Below the pieces are notes generated by a model. The model worked only from the letters and a program-made list of their open reading frames with translations, did not search any database and was not told where the DNA came from. Shown one piece after another: positions 23,763 to 31,392 of a DNA stretch of 64,000 bases. Where the stretch lies: the NCBI GenBank assembly GCA_002713215.1, contig PAVO01000025.1:1-64000 (forward strand). The letters run 5' to 3'. Each line of letters opens with the position of its first letter. Position 1 is the stretch's first letter. Both the position numbers and the translations under genes were made by a program. This stretch comes from Crocinitomicaceae bacterium (GTDB taxonomy: Bacteria; Bacteroidota; Bacteroidia; Flavobacteriales_G; Salibacteraceae).

Positions 23763-24662
23763 GTGTCGCAGTTGAGTTCGAAAATTCTTTATTACCTGGT
23801 ACTTCAGCCATTGAGTCGATTGCCTTTCTCGATAATTTACCTCATGAGCGACTTTGCCTATTTCCTTGTATATCGAATTGCAGGATATAGAAAAGAATCT
23901 GTGCGGTTAAACCTTAGAAATTCCTTTCCTGAATTACCAGCAAAAGAATTGAAAGCGATAGAAAAGAAGTTTTACAAGCAATTCTGCAACAACATTCTGG
24001 AAGGCTTAAAAGGCCTTACAATTTCCAAGGCAGAAATAAAGAAGCGAATGGTTTGTAAAAACCCGGAATTGCTCGATAAATATTTCGATCAGGGCAAGTC
24101 GGTTATTATAACTACCGGACACTACTACAGCTGGGAGTGGTGGTTTTTAGCGATTGACATGCCAACAAAACACAAAATTGTACTGATTTACAAAACATTG
24201 AGTAATGCTTTTTTTGAGGACAAACTCTTTTCCATTCGGGAGTCCTTTGGTTCAGTACCGGTAAAATTTGAGGATACCAAGTCATTCTTCGTTAATAAAG
24301 ACAATGGTACCTATGGCTATATTTTTGGAAGTGACCAGGCACCGCACAATGCCAGCAGAGCCTACTGGGTAAATTTTTTAAACCAGGAAACACCGGTGGC
24401 TTTCGGAGCTGAAAAGTTTGCCGTTGAACTGGACATTCCGGTGGTTTTTTGTAGAATAAAACCCGTTAAGAAAGGACACTACGAATTTGAGTTTATCGAC
24501 ATTGAATCCACGCCAAAAGAGACCCAATACGGCGACATAACCAAGGCTTATACGCTGGCATTAGAAAACACCATTAAGGAAGACCCGGCAGGGTGGCTCT
24601 GGAGCCATAAACGCTGGAAGCGGGAAAAGCCGGAAGGGATGGAAGTTTTTGATTTGAAGTAA
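23763..24662 (+). CDS. LpxL/HtrB-like lysophospholipid (lipid A) acyltransferase
   Basis: 299 residues, one N-terminal membrane segment, then the acyltransferase fold with the HX4E motif in 'TTGHYYSWEWW' (H120, E125), 'FGSDQAPHN' and 'TPVAFGAEKFAVELDIPVVF'. The C-terminus 'PAGWLWSHKRWKREKP' is the classic LpxL end ('WxWxHrRWK'). It adds a secondary acyl chain to lipid A (or a related lipid) at the inner membrane. The start is taken as GTG 23763 because the reading frame there gives the family's usual 'LYYLVLQPLSRLPF' start. Confidence 0.93.
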   Translation: MSQLSSKILYYLVLQPLSRLPFSIIYLMSDFAYFLVYRIAGYRKESVRLNLRNSFPELPAKELKAIEKKFYKQFCNNILEGLKGLTISKAEIKKRMVCKNPELLDKYFDQGKSVIITTGHYYSWEWWFLAIDMPTKHKIVLIYKTLSNAFFEDKLFSIRESFGSVPVKFEDTKSFFVNKDNGTYGYIFGSDQAPHNASRAYWVNFLNQETPVAFGAEKFAVELDIPVVFCRIKPVKKGHYEFEFIDIESTPKETQYGDITKAYTLALENTIKEDPAGWLWSHKRWKREKPEGMEVFDLK

Positions 24663-24693
24663 AGTGGATTTTAGATCTTGGATCGAAAAATCT

Positions 24694-24715
24694 AACATCC
24701 AACATCCAATATCAA
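24694..24715. repeat. Short degenerate tandem (AACATCC units)
   Basis: AACATCC AACATCC AATATC in the gap between convergent genes. Similar runs are frequent in intergenic DNA of Bacteroidota. Biological role unknown. Confidence 0.4.
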
Positions 24716-24716
24716 A

Positions 24717-25553
24717 CTATTTATTCTGTGCAGCTGTTTTTCCGGGATCAATTTCAAAATCGGCACTTGCCCCTTCAATTACAGTTGGCTCCGATTCACT
24801 AAAGGTTTCGTTCCAAACCACGTAAAACGTGGCGAATTGCATATCAATAATTTTGGTGCTGATTCTAAACTCCACCGGTACTTTCTTTTTATCCCCTTTT
24901 TGCATTACGCCCGGACCCATCATGGAAGACAAACCTCCTCCTGTTTTAGCCACATTGGGAAATGATTTTCCGCTTTCTATCACTGCTGTAATACTCAACG
25001 GATTTACCACCATATACTTATCTCCCAAATACTTGCAAGAAAATGTTGTGGAAGTAATTCTACTCTCTTTTTTAAGTTTCCCCATAGCACAAGATACCGG
25101 ACCGGTCATAAACTCTTTGGAATTTGGGGGTAGGCGGAAATTATTGATGGGTATGGGCTCCCCGGTTAGTGGCAGCGTGGCAATATACTCAAATGCAATT
25201 GAGAACTTCTCTACATGAAAACCGCCTTCACCTTTAACCTCCAGCACCTTTGACTTACTCTTTATCGGCTCAATGATCAGGGTCTTTCCTTTAGGACTAT
25301 ATTCACCATGATCAAATCGGAATACCACCTTGGACAAATCGACCAGTAAATACTGCTTAGTTTTATTCGTGATTTTCACTTTTAGCTTAGCGAAGTTATT
25401 TTCCGCCATCACATCCTCAAACTCAATTTTGTACTGATCAGTTTCAACTGCGTCAGGGTTTTTAAAATGGTTTTCATGGCCTTCTGCCGCTTGCTGTGAA
25501 AAGAGGTTTAAAGTACTAACAACCAGGAGAGTATTTAGAATAAAACGTTTCAT
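24717..25553 (-). CDS. Exported protein of unknown function
   Basis: 278 residues from ATG 25553 (an ATG at 25562 is also in frame). Signal peptide ends LFSQ. The mature part is a beta-sandwich-like protein with two repeats of similar build: 'YLLVDLSKVVFRFDHGEYSP', 'MVVNPLSITAVIESGKSFP', and a short Gly/Met-rich loop 'GGGLSSMMGPGVMQKGDKKK'. It ends 'ADFEIDPGKTAAQNK'. I do not recognise a named family. A promoter -7 box lies at 25576-25583. Confidence 0.7.
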   Translation of the reverse strand: MKRFILNTLLVVSTLNLFSQQAAEGHENHFKNPDAVETDQYKIEFEDVMAENNFAKLKVKITNKTKQYLLVDLSKVVFRFDHGEYSPKGKTLIIEPIKSKSKVLEVKGEGGFHVEKFSIAFEYIATLPLTGEPIPINNFRLPPNSKEFMTGPVSCAMGKLKKESRITSTTFSCKYLGDKYMVVNPLSITAVIESGKSFPNVAKTGGGLSSMMGPGVMQKGDKKKVPVEFRISTKIIDMQFATFYVVWNETFSESEPTVIEGASADFEIDPGKTAAQNK

Positions 25554-25575
25554 TATTTGCATTTAAGATTGGACT

Positions 25576-25583
25576 CAAATATA
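25576..25583 (-). promoter_or_regulatory. -7 box TATATTTG for the exported-protein gene
   Basis: Perfect TAnnTTTG on the minus strand, 13 nt before ATG 25562 and 22 nt before ATG 25553. Confidence 0.45.
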
Positions 25584-25609
25584 ATAATGAAATGGATTGC
25601 CGAATGGCT

Positions 25610-25638
25610 TTGCTGGTAATAAGAATTGGATAAATTTG
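25610..25638 (+). promoter_or_regulatory. Promoter of tRNA-Leu
   Basis: TTG (25610-25612), 18 nt, TAAATTTG (25631-25638): both elements match the Bacteroidota housekeeping consensus. The tRNA begins 12 nt after the box. Confidence 0.7.
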
Positions 25639-25650
25639 CAGCCGCATTTT

Positions 25651-25733
25651 GCCGAAGTGGCGGAACTGGTAGACGCGCTGGATTCAAAATCCAGTTCCTT
25701 CTGGGAGTGCGGGTTCGATTCCCGCCTTCGGTA
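25651..25733 (+). tRNA. tRNA-Leu (CAA)
   Basis: Acceptor GCCGAAG pairs with CTTCGGT, anticodon stem CTGGA/TCCAG encloses loop TTCAAAA with anticodon CAA, there is a long class II variable arm, and the T arm GCGGG-TTCGATT-CCCGC is perfect. Discriminator A; CCA not encoded. It reads UUG codons. Confidence 0.96.
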
Positions 25734-25740
25734 CTCAAAA

Positions 25741-25770
25741 GCCCTCTTGATTTCTCAAGAGGGCTTTTTT
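25741..25770 (+). terminator. Strong intrinsic terminator after tRNA-Leu
   Basis: Perfect 10-bp stem GCCCTCTTGA / TCAAGAGGGC (25741-25750, 25755-25764), TTTC loop, then six T. Eight bp after the tRNA. Confidence 0.9.
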
Positions 25771-25809
25771 ATTTCTTAAAATGAGAGTTTCCCCCTATTG
25801 AATCTCCGT

Positions 25810-25868
25810 CTCTTGTTCACTTATTTTGGATAAGCCCTGAGTTGTGCAATATGCACCTTAAACAAGAG
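25810..25868. promoter_or_regulatory. Nested inverted repeats before the LuxR-type gene
   Basis: CTCTTGTT (25810-25817) is repeated inverted as AACAAGAG (25861-25868). Inside lies GTGCA-ATA-TGCAC (25844-25856), a perfect 5-bp palindrome. This arrangement, 50 bp before the regulator's ATG, could be an operator or a folded leader; no consensus is known. Confidence 0.4.
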
Positions 25869-25917
25869 TAATAACGAGCCTAATTAGCTATACCCCTACT
25901 TCACCGGTTCTGTAAAA

Positions 25918-26616
25918 ATGAAGTTTACCGAAAAGAAAATACTTGATATTCAAGGGAAAATACTGCTTAAAGCAGAAAAAATACTGATTGACAAGATAAA
26001 AGCGAAATCTGGCTTGAAAGCATACAGAAATAGTAAAGATTTGCAACATTTAAAATGGGTTTGGGTCGAAAAACCAACAACCCAGGATATTGAAATTGAA
26101 TTACAAATTGCCCCTCCTTTAACCGTAAACGAATTGGGAGAACAGTACCTCCACCCAACAAGTTTAAAAATGCTAACGCACGAGTTGATGAATACATTAA
26201 ACGATTCAGAAGGCACTTCAAAAGGCATTTTTCAATTTATGCGCCCAGAAGTAAACCTGGATTACAATTGGTTCTACATCACATATTCATTTTCATCCAA
26301 GCTCAACTCAATCCTTGCAATTTCAACGCGGGTAAACGAGTTCGAAATAGATACACATGAAAAAGTAATAGGAGATTATGTTTTTTTGAGTAGAAACTAT
26401 TTCAAATTTGTACAGTTGACACCGGTTCAGCTAAAAATTTTGGGTATGCTTGCGGCGGGAAAAACCAACAAGGAAATTGCTGCCCATATTTCCATTTCCC
26501 CGAATACAGTAAGAACCCATAGAAACAACATTCATAAGACCCTTGGCATGTGCTGGAAACCAGTTCACCCATTAATTACCTACTTACGTTATGCCCAAGT
26601 ATTCGGGCTTATCTAG
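25918..26616 (+). CDS. LuxR-type (GerE) HTH transcriptional regulator
   Basis: 232 residues. The C-terminal about 50 residues are a LuxR/GerE helix-turn-helix: 'LTPVQLKILGMLAAGKTNKEIAAHISISPNTVRTHRNNIHKTLG'-like order, with the invariant Glu, Thr-Val-x-x-H/R positions visible (about 167-212). The N-terminal 160 residues have no receiver Asp pocket; they look like a PAS-like sensor fold ('NWFYITYSFSSKLNSILAISTRVNEFE'). So it is probably a one-component ligand sensor rather than a response regulator. It is the first gene of an accessory cluster and is separated from the next gene by 278 bp of structured DNA. Confidence 0.85.
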   Translation: MKFTEKKILDIQGKILLKAEKILIDKIKAKSGLKAYRNSKDLQHLKWVWVEKPTTQDIEIELQIAPPLTVNELGEQYLHPTSLKMLTHELMNTLNDSEGTSKGIFQFMRPEVNLDYNWFYITYSFSSKLNSILAISTRVNEFEIDTHEKVIGDYVFLSRNYFKFVQLTPVQLKILGMLAAGKTNKEIAAHISISPNTVRTHRNNIHKTLGMCWKPVHPLITYLRYAQVFGLI

Positions 26617-26742
26617 AATCAACTAGGAATATCATTTTCGAGTTCCACAAATCCATTAATTAGGGTAAGGTTAATACTTCCGCTTTAGTGGTTGTATTGG
26701 AGTTGTGGCTCTAAAAACATGCTCTTTTGATATAAATATTTC

Positions 26743-26760
26743 ATACGCTTTGTAGCGTAT
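26743..26760. repeat. Perfect hairpin in the gap before the small secreted protein gene
   Basis: ATACGCT (26743-26749), loop TTGT, AGCGTAT (26754-26760). It could end the LuxR-type transcript or serve as a binding site. Confidence 0.5.
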
Positions 26761-26794
26761 TGATTAAAGTTGATGATAGAGGTAATATTGGTTC

Positions 26795-26835
26795 GTGTGT
26801 ATTTTCTTTTTAAAGTAAAACTTAGTAGTACACAC
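26795..26835. promoter_or_regulatory. Long imperfect inverted repeat upstream of the small secreted protein gene
   Basis: GTGTGTA (26795-26801) pairs with TACACAC (26829-26835), and the inner TTTTCTTT pairs with AAAGTAAAA with one bulge. A second small stem AGGC...GCCT follows. A candidate -7 box TATCTTTA (one mismatch) lies about 13 nt before the ATG 26895, so the repeat may be an operator at or near the -33 region. Confidence 0.4.
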
Positions 26836-26894
26836 AAAATAGGCGTAAACCGAAAAGCCTTTAAATAGAGTAGGTATCTTTAAATTAAGTATTT

Positions 26895-27278
26895 ATGAAA
26901 ACACTAAAGTATTTATTGTTATTAGGCGCAGTGATTATTTTCACTGACGTATTTGCCATTAAGGTGGTAAGAAAGGGCAAGGGTCCAAATGGATATGACT
27001 ACGTAAGCCAAGGTTCAACCATTTTCGGCGAAGACAAACTAGTCTGTAAAAATCCAGGACGAGTTACGTGTGGCTGGGTATCTGGCCCTGCAATGGTTCA
27101 AGGAAATTCAGGTTTAATTGACGTACACGACATTATGAACTATGTACAAAATCAAGTTGACATAGGAAATACTTCGGGTCAAACTATATATGACGGAATT
27201 ACCGTTATCTGGATTGACATTAGTGACGAAAATGGAGATGGTCATGAATTGACAATTGATGCAGAATTTGTTGAATAA
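26895..27278 (+). CDS. Small exported protein with one cysteine pair, unknown family
   Basis: 127 residues; signal peptide about 1-21 (LLLLGAVIIFTDVFA). The mature 106-residue protein has only two cysteines, C51 and C59, in 'LVCKNPGRVTCGW', and an acidic C-terminus ('DISDENGDGHELTIDAEFVE'). There is no T9SS domain and no lipobox. I do not recognise the family. Its end overlaps the next gene's start by 20 bp, so the two are coupled in translation. The thioredoxin-like protein two genes on makes an oxidised or heme-like use of the cysteine pair plausible (inference). Confidence 0.7.
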   Translation: MKTLKYLLLLGAVIIFTDVFAIKVVRKGKGPNGYDYVSQGSTIFGEDKLVCKNPGRVTCGWVSGPAMVQGNSGLIDVHDIMNYVQNQVDIGNTSGQTIYDGITVIWIDISDENGDGHELTIDAEFVE

Positions 27279-28476
27279 CTTCAATAGAACAATTAAAATC
27301 CTCGCAATATTAATATTATTGGGAGGATTTTTTTTAGCTAAAAGCTCAGCACAATCATTAGAACATAAAAAATACTGGCAATTTGAAATTGAAGGTAACC
27401 AGTTTATCGAAGGCTCCAAATTATTCTCTTCTTATGAGGACACTTTATTTTACCTGTCCTCGATAGTTAAAAACAGAGTTACCATACAAAAGGTACCGCT
27501 AGGTCATAATAAAAATACTGAAACGCATTCAATCAATATCAGTTCGGAAGTAAAAGCGATTCTACGTTCTTACGAATTGTACACTTCGTCATATAAAAGT
27601 ACCCTTGCAATATATTGCAAGTCTAGGACACGTTCAAATGACAAATTGCTGATCATAGATATTTCAAAAAACTTAGTAGACACTTTTGAAATTGAGCGAA
27701 TAAATGGCTTTGAGCAATGTGATTTGATTAATGACTCTTTGGTACTTTTCTCTCACATCTATAATTACATGCCTGGGGACGCCGCATCAAAAACCTCACT
27801 TGCGCTATTTCATTTAAAAAAACGATATTTTATCAATCGGCGGTATCCCCTATTTAATGATATCGGTTTTTCTCATTTGGAAAGTTTCTGGATAGATTAC
27901 AACAGAAACACATTAATATTTTCACAAAGCACAAGCTACCATATCGATACTTACAATCCAATTACACTTACAATAAAGGACTCCATTACCCGAAAGTACC
28001 CTGGCTGGTCAAACAAAAAAATCAACTATAAGTATGACGTCAATACACAATACAAAAAAAACTACATACAAGAAATCGTCTCCATTAGCAATCGCATTTA
28101 CAGAATTGATAAAGTTTATGCACTTGACAGTAACTTGTTAATGGTCGTTGTACGTCCGCCTAAAAGAGAGGATAATGCCCGATACATTGATCTATGGAAA
28201 AAAGAAGAATCTAGTTGGGAATTAATATTGGACCGGTACGAAGTTACTCCAGCTCCATTTTTTTTTCTTTCAAGAAAGGAAATTCAACCGTTTTCTTCTT
28301 CGTTTTATTTTGAAGGCAGTGGCTCGTATTTTATCTATCAAAGTTTTCTATTACCACCTCCTATACTTGTTGCAATTAAACCATTCTACACCTTTCGAAC
28401 CACTAATAAGAACATTAATCAACCTTTAAAAACCAGGATCAACGTTACCTCTCTGAAAACAAAACATGCTTGGTAA
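27259..28476 (+). CDS. Exported protein of unknown function, beta-propeller-like
   Basis: 405 residues from ATG 27259 (20 bp inside the previous gene). After an N-terminal signal/anchor ('IKILAILILLGGFFLAKSSAQ') the protein is strand-rich with regularly spaced 'LFYLSSIVKN', 'LAIYCKSRTRSNDKLLIIDI', 'LVLFSHIYNY', 'TLIFSQSTSYHIDTY' and 'LLMVVVRPPKRED' segments, as in six-bladed propeller proteins of Bacteroidota, but I see no signature that proves it. The stop codon overlaps the next gene's ATG (TAATG). Confidence 0.65.
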   Translation: MQNLLNNFNRTIKILAILILLGGFFLAKSSAQSLEHKKYWQFEIEGNQFIEGSKLFSSYEDTLFYLSSIVKNRVTIQKVPLGHNKNTETHSINISSEVKAILRSYELYTSSYKSTLAIYCKSRTRSNDKLLIIDISKNLVDTFEIERINGFEQCDLINDSLVLFSHIYNYMPGDAASKTSLALFHLKKRYFINRRYPLFNDIGFSHLESFWIDYNRNTLIFSQSTSYHIDTYNPITLTIKDSITRKYPGWSNKKINYKYDVNTQYKKNYIQEIVSISNRIYRIDKVYALDSNLLMVVVRPPKREDNARYIDLWKKEESSWELILDRYEVTPAPFFFLSRKEIQPFSSSFYFEGSGSYFIYQSFLLPPPILVAIKPFYTFRTTNKNINQPLKTRINVTSLKTKHAW

Positions 28477-28979
28477 TGAAACTACTTGTATTGATTATTA
28501 GTCTTTGTTTTTATTGTTCATGCTATTCTCAACATTTTAAGGTAAAAACCAGTCTTGGTTTTCCTAAAACTCTAAACATGGAAAAATTAGAATCTAAACT
28601 ACTTGTATTGCTCAACTACAGGCATTGCGATCATTGTGTCAAATCAATAAATAAGTTTATTTCCGAGGATAAGCGCATTTCTTCAAATAGCATTTTAATT
28701 GTGGAGTTACGTGAGCAAGGCATCAAGAAATTCTTCGAGAAAAAGAGAATAAAAATGCAAAACGAGTATGGTAAATTCTATTTCATCAATTCAAGAGAAA
28801 ACAATAAGGAGAACATTTTTTCTTTTTATAAATGCTCTTCTTCCCCTGAAATAATTTTAATATCCAAGAATGGAGAGCATACTCACTTTTCTAATTTTGA
28901 ACTGTTCAATAATTCCAATCAACTATCCGCCAGCGCAAAAAACGTAATTCAACGAACAATTGTGGTTGATACTAACTAA
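28476..28979 (+). CDS. Exported thioredoxin-like protein with CDHC motif
   Basis: 167 residues from ATG 28476, which overlaps the previous stop by one base. Signal sequence 'LLVLIISLCFYCSCYSQ' with several cysteines (possible lipoprotein). Then 'KLLVLLNYRHCDHCVKSINKF' with redox-type pair C51/C54, and 'FYKCSSSPEIILISKNGE', where the cis-Pro region of a thioredoxin fold is expected. The family match is to the TlpA/AhpC-like periplasmic redox proteins in general. It is the last gene of the unit with the two preceding exported proteins. Confidence 0.7.
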   Translation: MKLLVLIISLCFYCSCYSQHFKVKTSLGFPKTLNMEKLESKLLVLLNYRHCDHCVKSINKFISEDKRISSNSILIVELREQGIKKFFEKKRIKMQNEYGKFYFINSRENNKENIFSFYKCSSSPEIILISKNGEHTHFSNFELFNNSNQLSASAKNVIQRTIVVDTN

Positions 28980-29066
28980 CCGAATAGCTCTTTTTTTCTA
29001 CCCTTCGTCAACCTCCTTACCAAACAACCTTTGCAAACCAGTTAAACTTGTTCCAAATTACATCCC

Positions 29067-30059
29067 ATGAAAACAATTTTATCTACCCTGTTTATACTCG
29101 CATCTTTTACTCTGTTTGCCCAAACCAAGGTTGACACTACATTTAATTTCCAAACCGACCCCGCAAAAAAGCTTTCCATTTATGTTCCTTCTACCTATTC
29201 GAATAGTGCAGCCAATGGCCTTATGCTGGCTTTGCACCCCTTTAATACAAGTCGTTGGAATGCTAAAAGTTGGCGAGATACACTTACGGCATTTGCAGAA
29301 ACAAACAAACTCATTTTATTATGTCCTGATGGTGGAAGTGACGGTCGGGTGGATGATCCTATTGATATTGCATTTACAACGGCCATGCTCGATTCCATTA
29401 AAGACTGGTACAACATCGATGCTGGAAGAACTTATTGTATGGGCTTTTCATGGGGAGGCAAAACAACCTACACCTATGGATTGACAAACCATAAGAAATT
29501 TTGTGGCCTCATTCCAATTGGAGCTGCAATTAGCGTAAGAGAAGTGGCTGGAATTTCTGCCAACGCAAAAGACAAGCCCATATATATTGTTCACGGCCAG
29601 AGTGATGCCTTAAGCACTCGATTTACCCCCCTTAAAAAAGCAATGGAAGACAATGGAGGTATTGTAAATTCTTTTGTTCATTCCTTAGGGCATACCATTG
29701 ATTTCCCAAATAGAAATCAGGAATTAACCAAAGCCTATACGTGGGTGGATTCGGTATGCGTGAATATGCCGGTTGATACAACAGACACCACCAAACCAAA
29801 CTCAATTCAACCCTTTGATGACGAATCTGGTTTTTTGATTTATCCTAATCCGACAAAAACCAATTCTGAAGTCCAGTTGAAACTTGATCATGAAAAATAC
29901 AATACCATTGAGTTGCTGGATATGAAAGGAAAACAAATTTTCTCCGCTTCTTTAAATTCTGCAAATACAAGTTTTTCCAGCCCGTTAAAATCGGGATCTT
30001 ATATCGTAGAATTGAAGGGAGAAAAGGTTGTCAAAAGAAAAATATTGGTTGTAGAATAA
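29067..30059 (+). CDS. Secreted alpha/beta-hydrolase (esterase/PHB-depolymerase type) with T9SS sorting domain
   Basis: 330 residues. Signal peptide ends LFAQ. Catalytic triad positions are visible: Ser128 in 'GFSWGG', Asp180 in 'GQSDAL', His209 in 'LGHTIDF'; 'LALHPFN' supplies the oxyanion region. These match esterases of the LpqC/feruloyl-esterase/PHB-depolymerase group. The last about 75 residues ('LIYPNPTKTNSEVQLKL' to 'SYIVELKGEKVVKRKILVVE') are a type A T9SS C-terminal sorting domain, so the enzyme is sent across the outer membrane. Substrate unknown. Convergent with the next gene (2 bp gap). Confidence 0.9.
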   Translation: MKTILSTLFILASFTLFAQTKVDTTFNFQTDPAKKLSIYVPSTYSNSAANGLMLALHPFNTSRWNAKSWRDTLTAFAETNKLILLCPDGGSDGRVDDPIDIAFTTAMLDSIKDWYNIDAGRTYCMGFSWGGKTTYTYGLTNHKKFCGLIPIGAAISVREVAGISANAKDKPIYIVHGQSDALSTRFTPLKKAMEDNGGIVNSFVHSLGHTIDFPNRNQELTKAYTWVDSVCVNMPVDTTDTTKPNSIQPFDDESGFLIYPNPTKTNSEVQLKLDHEKYNTIELLDMKGKQIFSASLNSANTSFSSPLKSGSYIVELKGEKVVKRKILVVE

Positions 30060-30061
30060 AC

Positions 30062-31318
30062 CTAGGTCTTCTGTTTCTTCTTTCTGGCAGCCGGAAACAA
30101 TACGTTGTTAAGGATCAATCGATAGCCCGGAGAATTGGGATGTAAATCCAAATCTGTTGGTGGATCACCTACAAAATGCTGGTAATCTTCCGGATCGTGT
30201 CCTCCATAAAAAGTCCACTGCCCTTTACCAAACTTGCCGTGGATGTATTTAGCGGAGTTTAATGATTTATTCTCTCCCAGAATAAGAACCTCTGGTTTTA
30301 TAAACTTCTTGTGGAAAGCAGTTGTTTGCCCCATAAATCCCTTAATTCTGGTCTCATGGTTTTGGGTTAGCATAGTAGGTACAGGATCCCACTTAGCTGA
30401 ATAATCGAACAAGGTGAAGTAATCAATGTTTTCAGGAGTTCTAACGTGAATGGGAGTGGCATCTATGTTGCTAAACTCATATTCCATGGGATTCCTTGAC
30501 AGGGTAAAATTCCGAAAAGCAAAGGTTCTTGCAAAATCAATTTTTTGCTGTGCCTGCGGGTCCGCTGGATCTCCATCAAACATGGTTTCACAAATATCAA
30601 CTTCTTCAGCTGATAGTGCAATGTCGTAACTATCAGTGCCGGAACACATGGTAAACACAAATCCTCCTCCGGCCACGTAGTCCTTAATCTTTAAAGCAAC
30701 GCCCAACTTCAATTCAGAAACCTTGCTAAAGCCTAACCGACTCGCGGTTTCTTCAAACTCCTCTACCTGCTTTCTATACCAGGGTGCATTTCGATAGGCT
30801 CCAAAAAACTTTCCGTATTGTCCGGTAAAATCCTCGTGGTGCAAATGCAACCAATCATAGAGATGGAGGTCTCCCCGAATTATTTCGTCATCATAAATGG
30901 TGGTATAAGGTATTTCGGAATAGGTCAATACCAAAGTTACGGCATCATCCCAGGGTTGTTTTCCCTTCGGCGAATACACAGCAATTTTGGGTGCTTTTTC
31001 AAGTTTCACCACTTCCATATTTATTTCAGGATTGGATATTTCAACCCGAATAGCAGTAGCTTGTGCTTCCGGAATAACAATAAAACTTACCCCCCGAATT
31101 ACACATTCGTTTTCAATGTCTTTGGAATAAGGAGTCATAAAACTCCCTCCTTTGTAGTTTAGGAGCCATTCCACATCTACTTCGTGTTCCAACACCCAGT
31201 AGGCAATGCCATAAGATTTCATATGGTTTTTCTGCGATTCGTCCATTGGAATAAGAATGCGCGTAGCAAATCCAGTGGAAGCCATTAAAACTAGGAAAAC
31301 AAACAGGAGTTTTTTCAT
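30062..31318 (-). CDS. Exported protein of the family often labelled 'asparagine synthetase B'
   Basis: 418 residues, signal peptide ending GFA. It begins 'TRILIPMDESQKNHMKSYGIAYWVLE', then has a Rossmann/amidotransferase-like region 'KIAVYSPKGKQPWDDAVTLVLTYSEIPY', 'YDWLHLHHEDFTGQYGKFF', 'GGGFVFTMCSGTDSYDIAL' (a Cys in a nucleophile-elbow-like turn) and 'KGQWTFYGGHDPEDYQH'. In databases close relatives carry the name asparagine synthetase B, but the protein lacks the AsnB N-terminal Cys2 and the ATP-pyrophosphatase SGGxDS motif, and it is exported, so that name is doubtful. Better described as a secreted class-I-glutamine-amidotransferase-like protein. A -7 box TAACTTTG precedes the ATG by 8 nt. 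Confidence 0.75.
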   Translation of the reverse strand: MKKLLFVFLVLMASTGFATRILIPMDESQKNHMKSYGIAYWVLEHEVDVEWLLNYKGGSFMTPYSKDIENECVIRGVSFIVIPEAQATAIRVEISNPEINMEVVKLEKAPKIAVYSPKGKQPWDDAVTLVLTYSEIPYTTIYDDEIIRGDLHLYDWLHLHHEDFTGQYGKFFGAYRNAPWYRKQVEEFEETASRLGFSKVSELKLGVALKIKDYVAGGGFVFTMCSGTDSYDIALSAEEVDICETMFDGDPADPQAQQKIDFARTFAFRNFTLSRNPMEYEFSNIDATPIHVRTPENIDYFTLFDYSAKWDPVPTMLTQNHETRIKGFMGQTTAFHKKFIKPEVLILGENKSLNSAKYIHGKFGKGQWTFYGGHDPEDYQHFVGDPPTDLDLHPNSPGYRLILNNVLFPAARKKKQKT

Positions 31319-31326
31319 GTGATGGC

Positions 31327-31334
31327 CAAAGTTA
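31327..31334 (-). promoter_or_regulatory. -7 box TAACTTTG for the amidotransferase-like gene
   Basis: Perfect TAnnTTTG on the minus strand, 8 nt before ATG 31318. Confidence 0.5.
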
Positions 31335-31392
31335 AGGATTGGAAGAAAACGGATTCGTTAAAATATATTACTTGTTAATCGGCAGAAACAGA

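Noticed and set aside
25553-25779. Frames on both strands over tRNA-Leu ('GNRTRTPRRNW', 'VAELVDALDSKSS')
   Set aside because: Classic translation artefacts of a tRNA-Leu gene.
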